This document shows positions 36,201 to 47,600 of a stretch of DNA of 64,000 nt, piece by piece. A program made the position numbers and the translations under genes. The notes below the pieces were generated by a model that had not been told where the DNA came from, searched no databases, and saw only the letters and a list, made by a program, of their open reading frames with translations. Origin of the DNA: Himantopus leucocephalus (taxonomy: Eukaryota; Chordata; Aves; Charadriiformes; Recurvirostridae); assembly GCA_003993805.1 (NCBI GenBank), contig RSEF01000002.1, positions 69,855,120 to 69,919,119 on the forward strand. The letters are read 5' to 3'. The stretch's first letter is position 1, and every line of letters starts with the position of its first letter.

Positions 36201-37185
36201 GACAGGCTGTAAGCAGTAGGGCTTCTGATACTCTTTCACAATGTAATTAACATCACCCTACCAACTCCTTTGTATTGCACAGAATATGTATTTTCTCTGG
36301 GAAATAGTATACCGCAAGAAAACTAAGACACTAGCACATAACGGGAATCCTACCAATTTCATGCCACTGGCAGACACAGAATCACATCCTAGGGAAAGCT
36401 GAGCTCTCATTAGATTGACATTTTTTTCCTTACTGTTATTGGAGGCAGGGTTGGAGGTGTAATGGTTCATGAACATTTTATGTTCATCCTGGTTTAAAAA
36501 AAACAAAAAACAGAATGAAACATTATATTGGCAAATATTGTTGATGGCAAATGACTAAAGTGCAATTGTTACACTTTTCTGCAGTTGCTTTAGCTGTGCC
36601 ATCATGTTTCGTGATATGGATGGGAAATGCAAAGGGAAACAGCCACTGCTGTTACCAAATTGCTGTACAGACTCCAGCTGTGAGCCAGTAATTGGGTGTT
36701 TTTTTTACGTGAGGCAAGAAAAGATGGGCACATTTTGAATCTGTTAAAGTGTAGTACAGGTTGGTCAATCTACTTGAACAATCTCAGGTTGGTTTAACGC
36801 ACAAATAACATGGAAAAACAGTGATTTCTGTGAACTGAACAGATATCTTCAGCCTGAGGACTTGTTTGGATGATGTAGCTTATAAGAGAGTAAGGTGGTA
36901 ATAGGTGTAGTAGTGCTCTGCAGTACTGGCATCATAATTCACCATCGAATTTAAGCATGATTCAAATGATTCAAGTTTATACATAAGTAATGGCTGTGTG
37001 AAGTATAAGCAGTTTTCAGTTGGCTGAACATCTTGGGATATGTGTGGTCTTGTCACATTATTATCTTTCCCAAGACATATGAAGTCCCTACTTTTTTAGC
37101 CAGGCACATTTACTACATTGTACTGGATTCCCACTATATGAAAAATGTATATCTAAAATGGGTTAATCTGATTTATTACAGCCAA
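30280..37185. other. non-coding stretch, no gene recognised
   Basis: AT-rich with scattered chance frames, the longest 34381-34788 (135 codons, plus), which lacks domains or neighbouring splice structure. No repeats recognised. Confidence 0.4.
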
Positions 37186-37198
37186 AAGTAATAATAAT

Positions 37199-37883
37199 CA
37201 CAGAATCACAGAATGGTAGGGGTTGTAAGGGACCTTCGAAGATCATCTAGTCCAACCACTCTGCCAAAGCAGGTTCACCTAGAGCAGGTTGGGCAGGAAT
37301 GTATCCAGGTGNNNNNNNNNNNNNNNNNNNNNNNNNNNNNNNNNNNNNNNNNNNNNNNNNNNNNNNNNNNNNNNNNNNNNNNNNNNNNNNNNNNNNNNNN
37401 NNNNNNNNNNNCTGGACCCAGTACTCCAGGTGTGGCCTCACCAGGGCAGAGTAGCGGGGAAGGATAACCCCCCTCGACCTGCTGGACACGCTCTTTTTAA
37501 TGCACCCTGGGATACCACTGGCCTTCTTGGCCGTGAGGGCACATTGCTGGCTCACGGTCAACTTGTCCACAAGGACTCCCAGGTCCTTCTCCACAGAGCT
37601 GCTTTCCAGCAGGTCAACCCCTAACCTGTACTGGTGCATGGGGTTATTCCTCCCTAGGTGCAGGACCCTACACTTGCCCTTGTTGAACTTCATTAAGTTC
37701 CTCTCCAGCCTGTCCAGGTCTTGCTGAATGGCAGCACAGCCTTCTTCTGTGTCAGCCACTCCTCCCAGTTTTGTGTCATCAGCAAACTTGCTGAGGGTAC
37801 ACTCTGTCCCCTCATCCAGGTCATTGATGAATATGTTGAACAAGACTGGAGCCAGTACCAGCCCCTGGCGAACACTGCTAATA
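37199..37883 (-). mobile_element. CR1 LINE, 5'-truncated with intact 3' end (antisense)
   Basis: The plus strand starts with CACAGAATCACAGAATGG, the reverse complement of the CR1 3' end, and runs through the 3' UTR into the end of ORF2. The minus-strand frame reads [74 protein letters not shown] and [14 protein letters not shown] 100-N gap cuts it. The good frame suggests a comparatively young copy. Confidence 0.94.
37312..37411. other. 100-N assembly gap inside a CR1 copy
   Basis: Exactly 100 Ns inside the CR1 3' UTR, a typical place for short-read assembly to break. About the expected amount of CR1 3' UTR is missing or hidden here. Confidence 0.97.
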
Positions 37884-38769
37884 TAATAATAATTTTTTAA
37901 AAAACCTAATGACTGGAAGACTTGAGGTGAAAGTTTCAAAAGCAACTCATTGACTGAGGATCATCACATATTAAAAGAACAGAGAGCCTAGCTTTTGTTG
38001 GTTTTCACCTAGTAAGTTTGCATCTATTTGAAGAAGCATTAATGGTCACATATTCAACCCACCCCTGAGCTGGGTTAAGTACGAACCACACAGCGGGTTA
38101 CTAGCTTCAGTAGGCAAGAGGTTTTCAGATGGGAATCAGCTGGTGCTTGGCAGGACTACTTAGAGCATGGACCATACAAATACAGGACTACGCCTGTCAC
38201 ACGAATGAGATACCTGAGTCCCTAAAGGCCAGATTTACAAACGAGTTGAAAAAGAAAAGTTTGCAGTTTCCCAGCAATGTAGTCCTTGGTGATCTGTGGA
38301 AAGAGAAACACCCAGTGCTCTCCAATCAGAGAGGATGTTCACTCAGGCACAAATGGGTGTCGGAGGGGGGGCATTAGTCCCACCTGGATGAGAAAGGAAA
38401 ACTGCATATCAGATGAGAACCAATATCATCTGTTGTCATATCTTATCCTCCTAATCACCAGCAGTAGATGCTTCAGAAGAAGCTTCAAGAAATTCAATAA
38501 CTTGCCCAAAGAGGAGTTTCTGTTAATGCTGCTTTCCCTCCTGCTCATCCTACCTCTGGCTTAATGACAGGCTTATGCACTGAAACACAAAGGTTTCAAT
38601 CTCTTTACACGTTTTATACAATCTAATCCTTTCTTTAAATTTTATCTCATATGACAGTGAATGCTTTCACTCTAACGGCTAATATTTCCTTTTATCACTT
38701 TCAAATTTGTATCCTTTTAATTCCACTGGATGAACTCTTATCCTTAAATTATGAAAAAAAGGTGACTAG

Positions 38770-39235
38770 AAATGCAGGATTTATCTTCTTTGTGCCATTC
38801 ATTATTTTCCATAAAGCTCTATCATGTCCTTTCTTCATGCCGTCTCTAAACAGGTCTAATCTTTTCAATTTCTCCAGATACAAAATTTTCTCTCTCAGCC
38901 TCTAATCATTTGCATTGCTTGTCTCCAGATGCTCTCTGTATCTGCTATATCGATTTTGCAGTCGAGTTCCCAGAACTGAACAAAGTATTCAAGATGTAGC
39001 AAATACCCAATCTGTGGGAATTACAGTATTTCCAGACTGATTTTTACTTTCCCACTAGCATTTTGCTCAACACTGCTGTCCACTGAGCTTTCCACAGTAA
39101 TGACAGGATCCTTTTTTCTGAGCAGTTGCACTCAATTAAGATCTCAGTAGGTTGTGTGAATAACACAAAATACACCATCCAGAGTTATGCTTTCCTAGCA
39201 TTAATCCCTTGGGCCACTGTGGTGTTTATTCAGCT
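38770..39235 (-). mobile_element. ancient CR1/L3-like LINE remnant (antisense)
   Basis: Old CR1/L3 3' region landmarks occur in antisense order: TCTAATCTTTTCAATTTCTC, GAGTTCCCAGAACTGAACAA with AGTATTCAAGATGTAG, CATTTTGCTCAACACTGCTG, TCCACTGAGCTTTCCACAGT and AATGACAGGATCCTTTTTTC. No usable frame remains. Confidence 0.6.
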
Positions 39236-39239
39236 ACTT

Positions 39240-40515
39240 AGGCTAGGCTTCTCTTCACTGTCTCTGAGGTTCTTCTACAGCAAGCAAAATTAAATAATGG
39301 TATGAGTTCTGTGTGTTGCCACATCATTTTACCCCTTTCCAGATGAATATTTTTCACATGCCCTTTTAACTTATGTGTTTCCTTGAGATGCCGTGTTGTC
39401 ACAGGAGGCCTGTAGGTGTGTACACTTGGGGTATATCTATGCTGCCCCACACAGTGAGTACAAATGCAGTCAAGCACGTCTACAACGGTATAGCACCGCA
39501 CTTCATCTCATATATTGCCTGTTTCTCAGCAGGCTACTTCACTGCCTGGTTTTGAGTAGCTGTGGTGTCTCAGCACGGCACTACATGGTGAAGGGCAGGC
39601 ATGAGCCTGGTCGTGTTGAAAGTCAACCAGATACTCGGAATATTTGCTTTCTGATGGTTTTGAACGCTCAACAGTACTTTCTCTCCCACCACAAGTTTGG
39701 ACAGGAGCCTTTATAAACTTATAATTATTTTGTTAAATGATCAGCTGTGAGTTTGAATATATTTATATGTACTTGATTTTCCTTACGCTGGTATCTCCCC
39801 AATGCAGTAAAAAAAAAAATAGAAAGACTGGGAATCCAAGCCTGTACCCCAGATACCATGGATCTGATGACTACAGTGCTCCCTCTCAAGCCCTCCTCCC
39901 CTCAACAACCTTTTCATGGCCCTCGCCCCTAAAAACCACTTCCAGCCACTGCCGCTGCTGCGGTGGCTCTACCCAGCCAAAGGCACCTCTGAGACGCAGC
40001 CCAGAGGAGCAGCAGCTGGCAGAGCTGTCTCCGTTGGCACCCTTTTGTCTCTTTTGTACTGCTGTAGCTTTGCCCCTGCAGGACATCCAGGAATCTGAAG
40101 CAAAGGTTTAAAAGACACATTTCTGCCCAAGGTGGGGGGGGGGAAGATATATGTCTGAGGAAACACAATCGAAAGATAGCCCTGAGGAAAGCATATTTTC
40201 CTTTTACAAAGCCAGAACCTAGGCGTTCACCCCCTACTTTAGCATATTCATGTTGTATTACTTCCTTCAATTATCATTTCAACTCATTTTCCAGGTTCCA
40301 AAGTCTCTGATTTCCAAAAGGACTGCTAGCCCATAGACACAGAAAAATGGTTTTGCACTGTCTCCTGACAGAATTATTATTACAATTATTACATTATTTA
40401 AAATTTATATTACACATATCTAAAAGGCCACAATTAAATTAGGCCCCACTGCACTCTCCACTACACAAATGTGTAATTAATGGCATTCCAGGCCCTCAGG
40501 AAAAATATTTAATTC
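39240..40515. other. non-coding stretch, no gene recognised
   Basis: Frames at 39.4-40.3 kb overlap on both strands; the GC-rich part (39,880-40,090) accounts for them. No domains seen. Confidence 0.35.
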
Positions 40516-40519
40516 TAAG

Positions 40520-40640
40520 GTAAACTCCTTCGGGCAGAAATTACCCACATTTTTGTTCTGTGGGAAAACAGTGCCTGGTGCTGGTGCGGCCTAGAGGCTG
40601 CACCACAATCCTAATAATAATAGTAGTAATGATGATTAGT
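40520..40640 (+). mobile_element. L2/MIR-type 3' tail remnant
   Basis: TAAACTCCTTCGGGCAGAAA, then TTTTTGTTCTGTG, AACAGTGCCTGGTGCTGG, a CCTAGAGGC motif and a TAATAATAATAG tail match the order of the tail found in amniote L2-type elements and their SINEs. Short and diverged. Confidence 0.5.
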
Positions 40641-40644
40641 ATTA

Positions 40645-43415
40645 AATATCGTTACCTCAATTTTACCACAGCTTACCCTCTCTTTTGTTTTAATATGATG
40701 TGCTGAGAATGTGTTTCATTCCTTCAGCTGAAGCATTCTTTATCTAATGTTTCAGTGCTGTGCTAAGGATACTTTGCTCCGCTTACAGGGAACAAATAGT
40801 CCCATAGAATAAGTGTTTGGTGGGATGAATGGTGTTTGGAGTGAGGACAAATGGCAAAAGAGAGGGGACAGCATCAAAAGCTGTTCTCCTGCTCCACGTG
40901 AATGTTAACACTTGTTCAGTGTTCCACGATGAACTCCTTCAGTACACCGAGTTACTGGAAAAAATACTCCACGCTGAGAAAGACGCACATGTCACTGCTG
41001 AGTCAGAAGCTGGCAGTGGTCATATCAGCACACATTTTTTTAAATGTTCTTTTTTTTTGTCACCTTCCCCCAACAAAGTATATGTTCCCTAAAAAATGTT
41101 GCCAGAAGGCATTCCAGTTGTAGATTTTGAAAGTAACCCAAACTGGGAGAAATAGGGACAAAATGTCAAAACACAAAGGCAGGATACCTAAGTGTTAAAA
41201 TGTTACAAAATGCAATGCTGATTTAATACTGATTTGTTAATGCAATGCAAGAGTTTAATATCTTTCATGTTTCATTCCCCTCACTATAACTAGAGAAATA
41301 CTGTGACTGCAAATAGCCTGAGCATCAATTTGACACATTTGGCAGTTAGTGCCCTGCTTTGTAAACGCTATTACAAAAGTTAGGATGTGAATTACATTAA
41401 GCTAGTTAAAATTAAATACATTTCAAGCATTTCAAGCAGAGGGGTTTTTTTTAAAAAAAAAAACAAAAAAAACAGGAAAACACTTTACAAGCACTAGAAC
41501 AGTGAACTGGCTAAGGCTCTGTCCTGAAGATACAGGTGATATCCATCTACAAAAATGGTTCATCTCTGTCAGTAAAATATCATCGTGACCTTGATATGAA
41601 AAGTAACCTAGAAGGCACAGATATCTGCACAATACTAAGACACATGAGATTGTGCCTGCCTGTGAGTCTTTTAAGATATCACCCAATTGTCTCTATTGCA
41701 CCTTCTGGAAATGCTATTCTTTACCATCAGCCTAGAGAAGGAAACATGTTTAGAAGCCTGTGTGTAAAACCGTGATGAAGATTAAAAGCCCCAGGAACAC
41801 AGGAAATAATATCAGTACTCAGGTGCTTTGTATCAGTGAAGACCAGACAGTAAGTCTTTCCTATCATTTTTTCTAGCCCTTCCTGCACTTCCACCTTGGA
41901 GAAAGTGCTATGAAATTCTTTTGTAAGAAAAAATGAAAAGGAATCGTAGCAATAGCATTGTGTTTCTTGTTGTCAAAACAATGACCATTTCTTTTAGCAA
42001 AATGTGTTGCTAAACTCTCTCTTTTCTAAATACATCTTAAGTTAAAAAGCATCCTTACTCTTCCAAAATATTTTAGAATGTTCCAGCTTTCAGTTTTTTT
42101 AAAGAACTATATTTATTATGAATATTGTTACTCCATTTGATTAAAAGGATGAAAGCATTTTTTTATATACAGGGAAAATGAACAGAATTTCTCCTATTCT
42201 GTAAGATATAGCGTGTGGCAGATCTTTCACTTCTCTAACGTTACTCTTTCCACCTCAGAGCAAGTGAATTCGCTGTAAGGTAAAACAAAAAAAAATATTA
42301 ATTCAGCTCTGCTATGCTCTGACTGGATTTTTTTTTTAACTCTAGAATTAGTATTTAGCATGCAAAATAGACAGATAAATACGTGGTGACCCCCTGTCTT
42401 TCATACCCAACCTTCTGTCTCCCTGCTTTGTGCTGTCATTGTCATTTGGCTGTGTTGCGGTCTGCCAGCAGTTCTGCTGTAAGCCGCGTTGTTTTGTGAA
42501 GAGCTCCTGTGGGGGGTCTTTCTTGTCTTTGGCAAACTCTTCCTAAAGAGTATTTTCTGCAGTGTGCCAGCAGCTCTTGGCACAGATTCGTCAGCTCACA
42601 GTGACTTGCAGTGCTGATACTTAACAGTCATCCCCACTAGCTCAGCAGTGGCAGTAGCTGAGATGGATAATGAAGACTCCGAGTTGCGCCTTGCATGTTG
42701 GGTTTCTTCTGTTTGGCAAATTGGAAGGCCAATTTAATAGATATAAACCAGGAAAAGAGAAAAGGAGAGATCCATCTTGCACTTTGAAGGATGTTTTATC
42801 AACTTTACTACCATTGAGAGAGAGAATAAGAATGTTTGTGGGAGAGAAATTGGAAGATGGTAGATTCAACAAACCGGTACCACTGAGCCTTCAGCGGACG
42901 AGGAGGCAAGGAAGGAAGGAGAGACAGCCTCAGCTTTTGTCAGTCGTGCCAAGTGGGGAGAAGGAAAGGATGTGAAGATAGGCATCCACGACACACTGTA
43001 AGCTGTTGCTGTAGGAAAACATGCCATTCCCCAGTCTCGGGGATAATGCAAGGGAGACCCTGAATCTCATAAGCATCAGGACTCAGTGGTTATCTCCCAC
43101 CCACATGGCTGCTCTATGCTGATCCATTCTCTTCCGTCCCACCACCTGCATTTCCCTTCCCGTTCGCTGCCTGTGCGGCACCCAGGACAACGGGTCCCAC
43201 TCCTCCTGATCTCTTAGGGCCTGCTGCATCAAAAGAAACGCACCACAGCAGACAAAAACCCCACCGTGGCCTCAGATCCTGCTTCAGCCACCACGAGCTG
43301 CCCTCCAGGGAGGTCCCAGCAGCAAGTTCCCACACGAAAGCCGTTCCCCACCGGAGGATGTGGAGCTAAATCACTTTAACGAAATGGAACGTTGTTGCTA
43401 AAAAAGTTTGGTCCT
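40645..43415. other. non-coding stretch upstream of the CpG island, no gene recognised
   Basis: AT-rich up to about 42.4 kb. Chance frames only. An AP-1 heptamer TGAGTCA lies at about 41,000. Confidence 0.35.
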
Positions 43416-43419
43416 GNTT

Positions 43420-44620
43420 TTTTTTTTTGAGGCGATGCTCCGGGACCCAAAGGGGCTGCAAAGTCAGGGGAGGGCAGGAGCGGGAGTCCAGGTCAACCCC
43501 CGCCATTTCGTGGTGTGGGCGTTCGCCGGGTCCCCCCCTGCCCTGGGGTCCGCCCCTGGAGTGGGCGAGCCAGGGAGCGAGTGTCAGCCCATCCCTGTGC
43601 GTGAGGGTTTTTTTGGTGGGGCGGGGAAGCCTCCCTGAGGAGGTGGCGGCGATGAGTGCTCGGAGCGGAGGGGCTCCATCCCGGCCCGGGGGAAGCAGGT
43701 TGAGGTGAGGGCGGCGAGGCCGGGCTGGGCGGTGCTGAGGGCTGGCTGTAGGCGGCGGCGGAGGAGGAAGGAAGGAGGGAGGAGGAAGAAGCGAGGATAT
43801 TCCTGAATGAACGGCTCCCTCCTCACCCCACACCCCCGCCCGGCTCCCGCCTCCCGCCCGCTACTCGCCGGTGTCGCTTCGCGGCGCAGCCAGTTTCTAT
43901 AGCGACGGCGCTGATCCGCGGCTCTTCCGAGTAGTAACAAAGCCGGCTGCCCGCCGCCGCGCCGGGGCTGAGGGGGGGACGAGGCTCCCTCTCCCCAAGA
44001 GCATCCCCGCCCGCCTGCCTGCGGCGCCCCAGACAGGTACGGAGCGAGGGGCTCCCCGGTGGCGGCGGCAGCGGCCGCCGGCTCGCCCCCGCCGCGGCTG
44101 GGTGATCGGCATGCGGCCGCGGCGCCCCTTCTTCAGCCAGGCGGCGGGGCTCGGGGACCGGCTGGCGGCGGCGGGAGAGGCTGCCCCGCGGGCCAGGCGG
44201 CGGCGGGCGTCGCCTCAGGGGCGGCTGAGGGGCGGCGGGCGTCGCCTCAGGGGCGGCGGCGGCGACGGGGTGGCTGAGGGAGAGAGGGGGACGCGTCCCT
44301 CCTTCCCTCCTTCCCTCCCGCCCTTCGCGTCTGTGGCAACGGCTGGAAAGCGGGGAGGGGGTGCCGCAGGTTGGCCTCAGGCGGCCCCTTTCCGACTTCG
44401 CCTCGGGGGCACACGGAGGGGTGGTTCAGCTCCCCGGTAACCGAACCGCCGCTCCCCGGGGTGGGCCCGCAGGGTCGGGCCGGGCCGGGCCGGGTCAGCT
44501 CAGCTCACCCCGCGGTGAGCGGGGGAAGCGTCCGGGCGGGCTCCGCGCCCCGGGCGGCAACCGGTGGGGTTGGCTGTCCCTCTCCGCCGGGCACAGGGCT
44601 TCCCCCCCTGCCCAGTTAAG
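43420..44620. promoter_or_regulatory. CpG island, probable promoter of an unidentified transcript
   Basis: About 1.2 kb is very GC-rich with dense CpG (e.g. GCCGCCGCGCCGGGGC near 43950) between AT-rich flanks. Possible first-exon donors on the plus strand are CAG|GTACGG at 44036/44037 and GCG|GTGAGC at 44514/44515, and on the minus strand GG|GTGAGC at 44509/44508. ATG 44111 opens a 110-codon Arg/Gly/Ala-rich frame ending at 44440; its composition suggests non-coding sequence. Which gene it serves cannot be told from this window. Confidence 0.75.
44207..44262 (+). repeat. tandem GC-rich duplication inside the CpG island
   Basis: The unit GGGCGTCGCCTCAGGGGCGG occurs twice, at 44207 and 44238, about 31 bp apart, with a GCGGCGGC run after it. 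A minisatellite-like expansion within the island. Confidence 0.7.
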
Positions 44621-44624
44621 GTTC

Positions 44625-47600
44625 CCCTTGATGATAATAATTGTTGTTATAAAAATATGCCCCCCACCCGGAAATTTTGGGGGTTACAAAGTTTAATTTG
44701 TTCAGCTTGGTAAAGTAATGTTTGAATAGGATGATAGCTTTAAAATACGCTACTTTTTTTTTTTAACAAAATACTAAAGCATTGGTATTGAAGAGTAATC
44801 AAGAAATTGCTGCTTGTTTTTAGGAGTAAGTGTACCAAAAGGTTTTATGTGAAATGAGCTTTCAGAGTCAGCCTAGCTCATGAGAAGATGGAGCTGAGGT
44901 AAGATGGTAGAGGTGATAAAACATGCGTTTGCTTATCTCAGGCAACCAAGGTTAGCCAAGAACTAGCCACCCTCTTGAGATACTAATGTCAGAGGGTCGA
45001 TGGGAAGGTCATTAGCGGGACAGTTGCCTGAGCACTGTTTGTAGCGGCTGTGTGAATAACATCGGAATCGTAGTGGCTGTACGAATAACCATGCGTGTCA
45101 GCAGAAGTTTAAAATTCAGAGCAACTTCCCAATGATAACAGGACGGCTGACCTTGCATGATGAGGTCCTAAGGAGCAGCCATTATGGTTCGTTGCTGAGT
45201 GATTTAGGAAATAAACTGGTTGGGCCAGGGCAAAATTGTACTGTGACATGTATGCAGCCAGCAGGATGCTCTAGATGGGAATCTTCCTGGATGTGAACAA
45301 GGAAAAAAAAAAAGGGAAATAGCATGTGAGATGAGAAGAGTGTGGCTATCGTAGTTACCGAGTGGGTGGGCAAGAATTGAAATTTTAAGTATTATGTGAT
45401 CTAAATATCAGAGTATTTGAGATTTGAAACACTATGTAAGGTAATATCAGGGTATCAGAACCAAAAGGCTCTTGACTGGAAGAAGTTTGAGGTATATAAA
45501 AATAGTGACTGTTAAATGAAAAGTGGAGCTACCAATACCATTTAAGTAGATGATGTAAAAATATTATATAGCTTGGAAAGAGAAGATACAGCTCTCTTCA
45601 GCAATTGTGAATACAAGTAGCATATAAAATGGAGACAGACTTCTCTTGGAAGAGATGTATAACTGAAATTAAGTTTTAAATGAGGGTTAATCAAGGTTAA
45701 ATAATTCTCAAGACAAAATTTAAATGAGAAATATCATAGCAATAGATACAGTGGAATTCAGATCTAGTTTGTTAAAAACAAGCACACACAAAAAAAGTGG
45801 AATTTCTTATTTATGTTGATTGCAGTGTTTTGCCCAGTGTTTGTAAGTGTTTGTCCTTTGCTTCTTTCAGAAGCATCACAACAGTTGTTTTGTTGAAAAA
45901 GTAATAACCTTCTGAATGACCTCTGTTTTTCAGGCAACACTGAAAAGCAAACTCTTGAGTTTATCAAATGTGTAAAAAATTGAGACCTCAGATTAATTTA
46001 GCATGATGGAAAACAGTATTTCAAGATCGTACTCAGGGCTATCTGAAATTGAATGCACCTAGCAGGAAATAAAAGGTCAGCTGTGTATAATAAAGACCTG
46101 GGGACTTCTATTCCCTTAGCTGCATGGCAGAGAATGAGAAACATCAGAACTCAATACAATCTTGCCCTAAAAGCTAAAGGGATAGGCAAAATATTTATGG
46201 TTATGCTGCTATGTGACATTTCAGGCCTGAAATTGTTCCGTGTGGAACAATTCCAAACTCCACTTGATTAAGATTATCAGAGGAAAAAACAATGTAGTAG
46301 TTGAGGCAGTACAAGGAAAGAACGAGATAGCTCGCTAAAGATAATATGTCCCATAATATAGCCTGACATGTATAAGGGCTTCTAATGGTCTAAACAGTTC
46401 TAGCACTTAGATCAGAGTCTCTCACTGTCATTTCACACCTTTCTGATGCTCCTCAGTCCAGACTAGGTTTATAGGAAGCTTGTTCTCAAATTGTCATGAA
46501 AGCATCCTCTAAAGCTGTGCACTCTGTACAGTGGTATAAGGCCACTGCAGGATTCTGCTTGCCAGTATTCCTCTTGCTTTTATCAGTCTGAGTTTAACAT
46601 GTTTGTCTATATCCTAGGTTTGATGACTCCCGGTTAAATGTTTTTCTGGAGAGGTATGTGTGCTAGCTGTAGCCAGCAGCTATTTCACACATACAGGGAC
46701 GCTTATCACCTGCTGTCTAGAGGTTGTGATTTCAGTCCTTCCAGCAAGGTTGCTAAGGAGTATTAGGGATCCTTGGAGAGCAAACCGCGGGAAATTCTCC
46801 TGTGGCCTTTGCACACATTGTGTGCTGAAGTGCTTCCTATCCAATATAAACTACTGTTCTGACAGTAATATAGTATGGGCAGATGTATACCTTAGTGTAA
46901 CATGATAATTGTGACTTCCTAGTATAAGGAAAACATTTGCAAGTGTGAGAGTGCTGTAGTAAGCTACAAAGAGCTCAGGCCTCCTGAAAACATACCTTAG
47001 GCTTCAAACTCATTTGCACAGACATAAAGAGGTACAAGATGTGCAGCTTTTAACCTACTACAGGTCTACAGTTTTTTAAACCCAATCCTCTGTGGTTTCA
47101 TTCAGCTTGCTTTTCCTGCAGAGATGATGCAGCACAGCAGTTTAGGCACAGTAAATGCCATAATTAGGCATACTTCTGCTTTTCCCATTTTATCTTTTTC
47201 ACTATAGACAGATGAATCTGATTTTTCAGATCTGATGGTGGCTTACAGCTAAATTATTTTGAAATGAGGGGATGTTCATGTGAGGGCTTAACTGGTAAAT
47301 TTTCAAATGGATGGAAGTCTTTACTAACTCTCCCAACAAGATCTATGCAAACATTCAGCAAAAGTTTAAATTACACAGCAGCAATTTAAGTTTAGTCCAG
47401 GTAGCGTGAAAACCCGACATGCTGCAGCATCTCCAAAGTGTTGAGTGGAGACTTGAAATTAATTAAGGGTTTTTCTGATGTCTCTTGCCATTTCCAGGAA
47501 ATTTAGCCAAATTGTAACAAAGTTGTGGTTCTCTGGAAGACTCAGGTTCACAAGTGTTTTGTAGATATGTATTCCATTTTGAAAGTAGCATTTATAAAGA

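Noticed and set aside
43871..44440. 189-codon plus-strand open frame in the CpG island
   Set aside because: Extreme GC content removes stop codons in all frames; Arg/Gly/Ala/Pro-rich low-complexity translation without a domain, and several overlapping frames are equally open.
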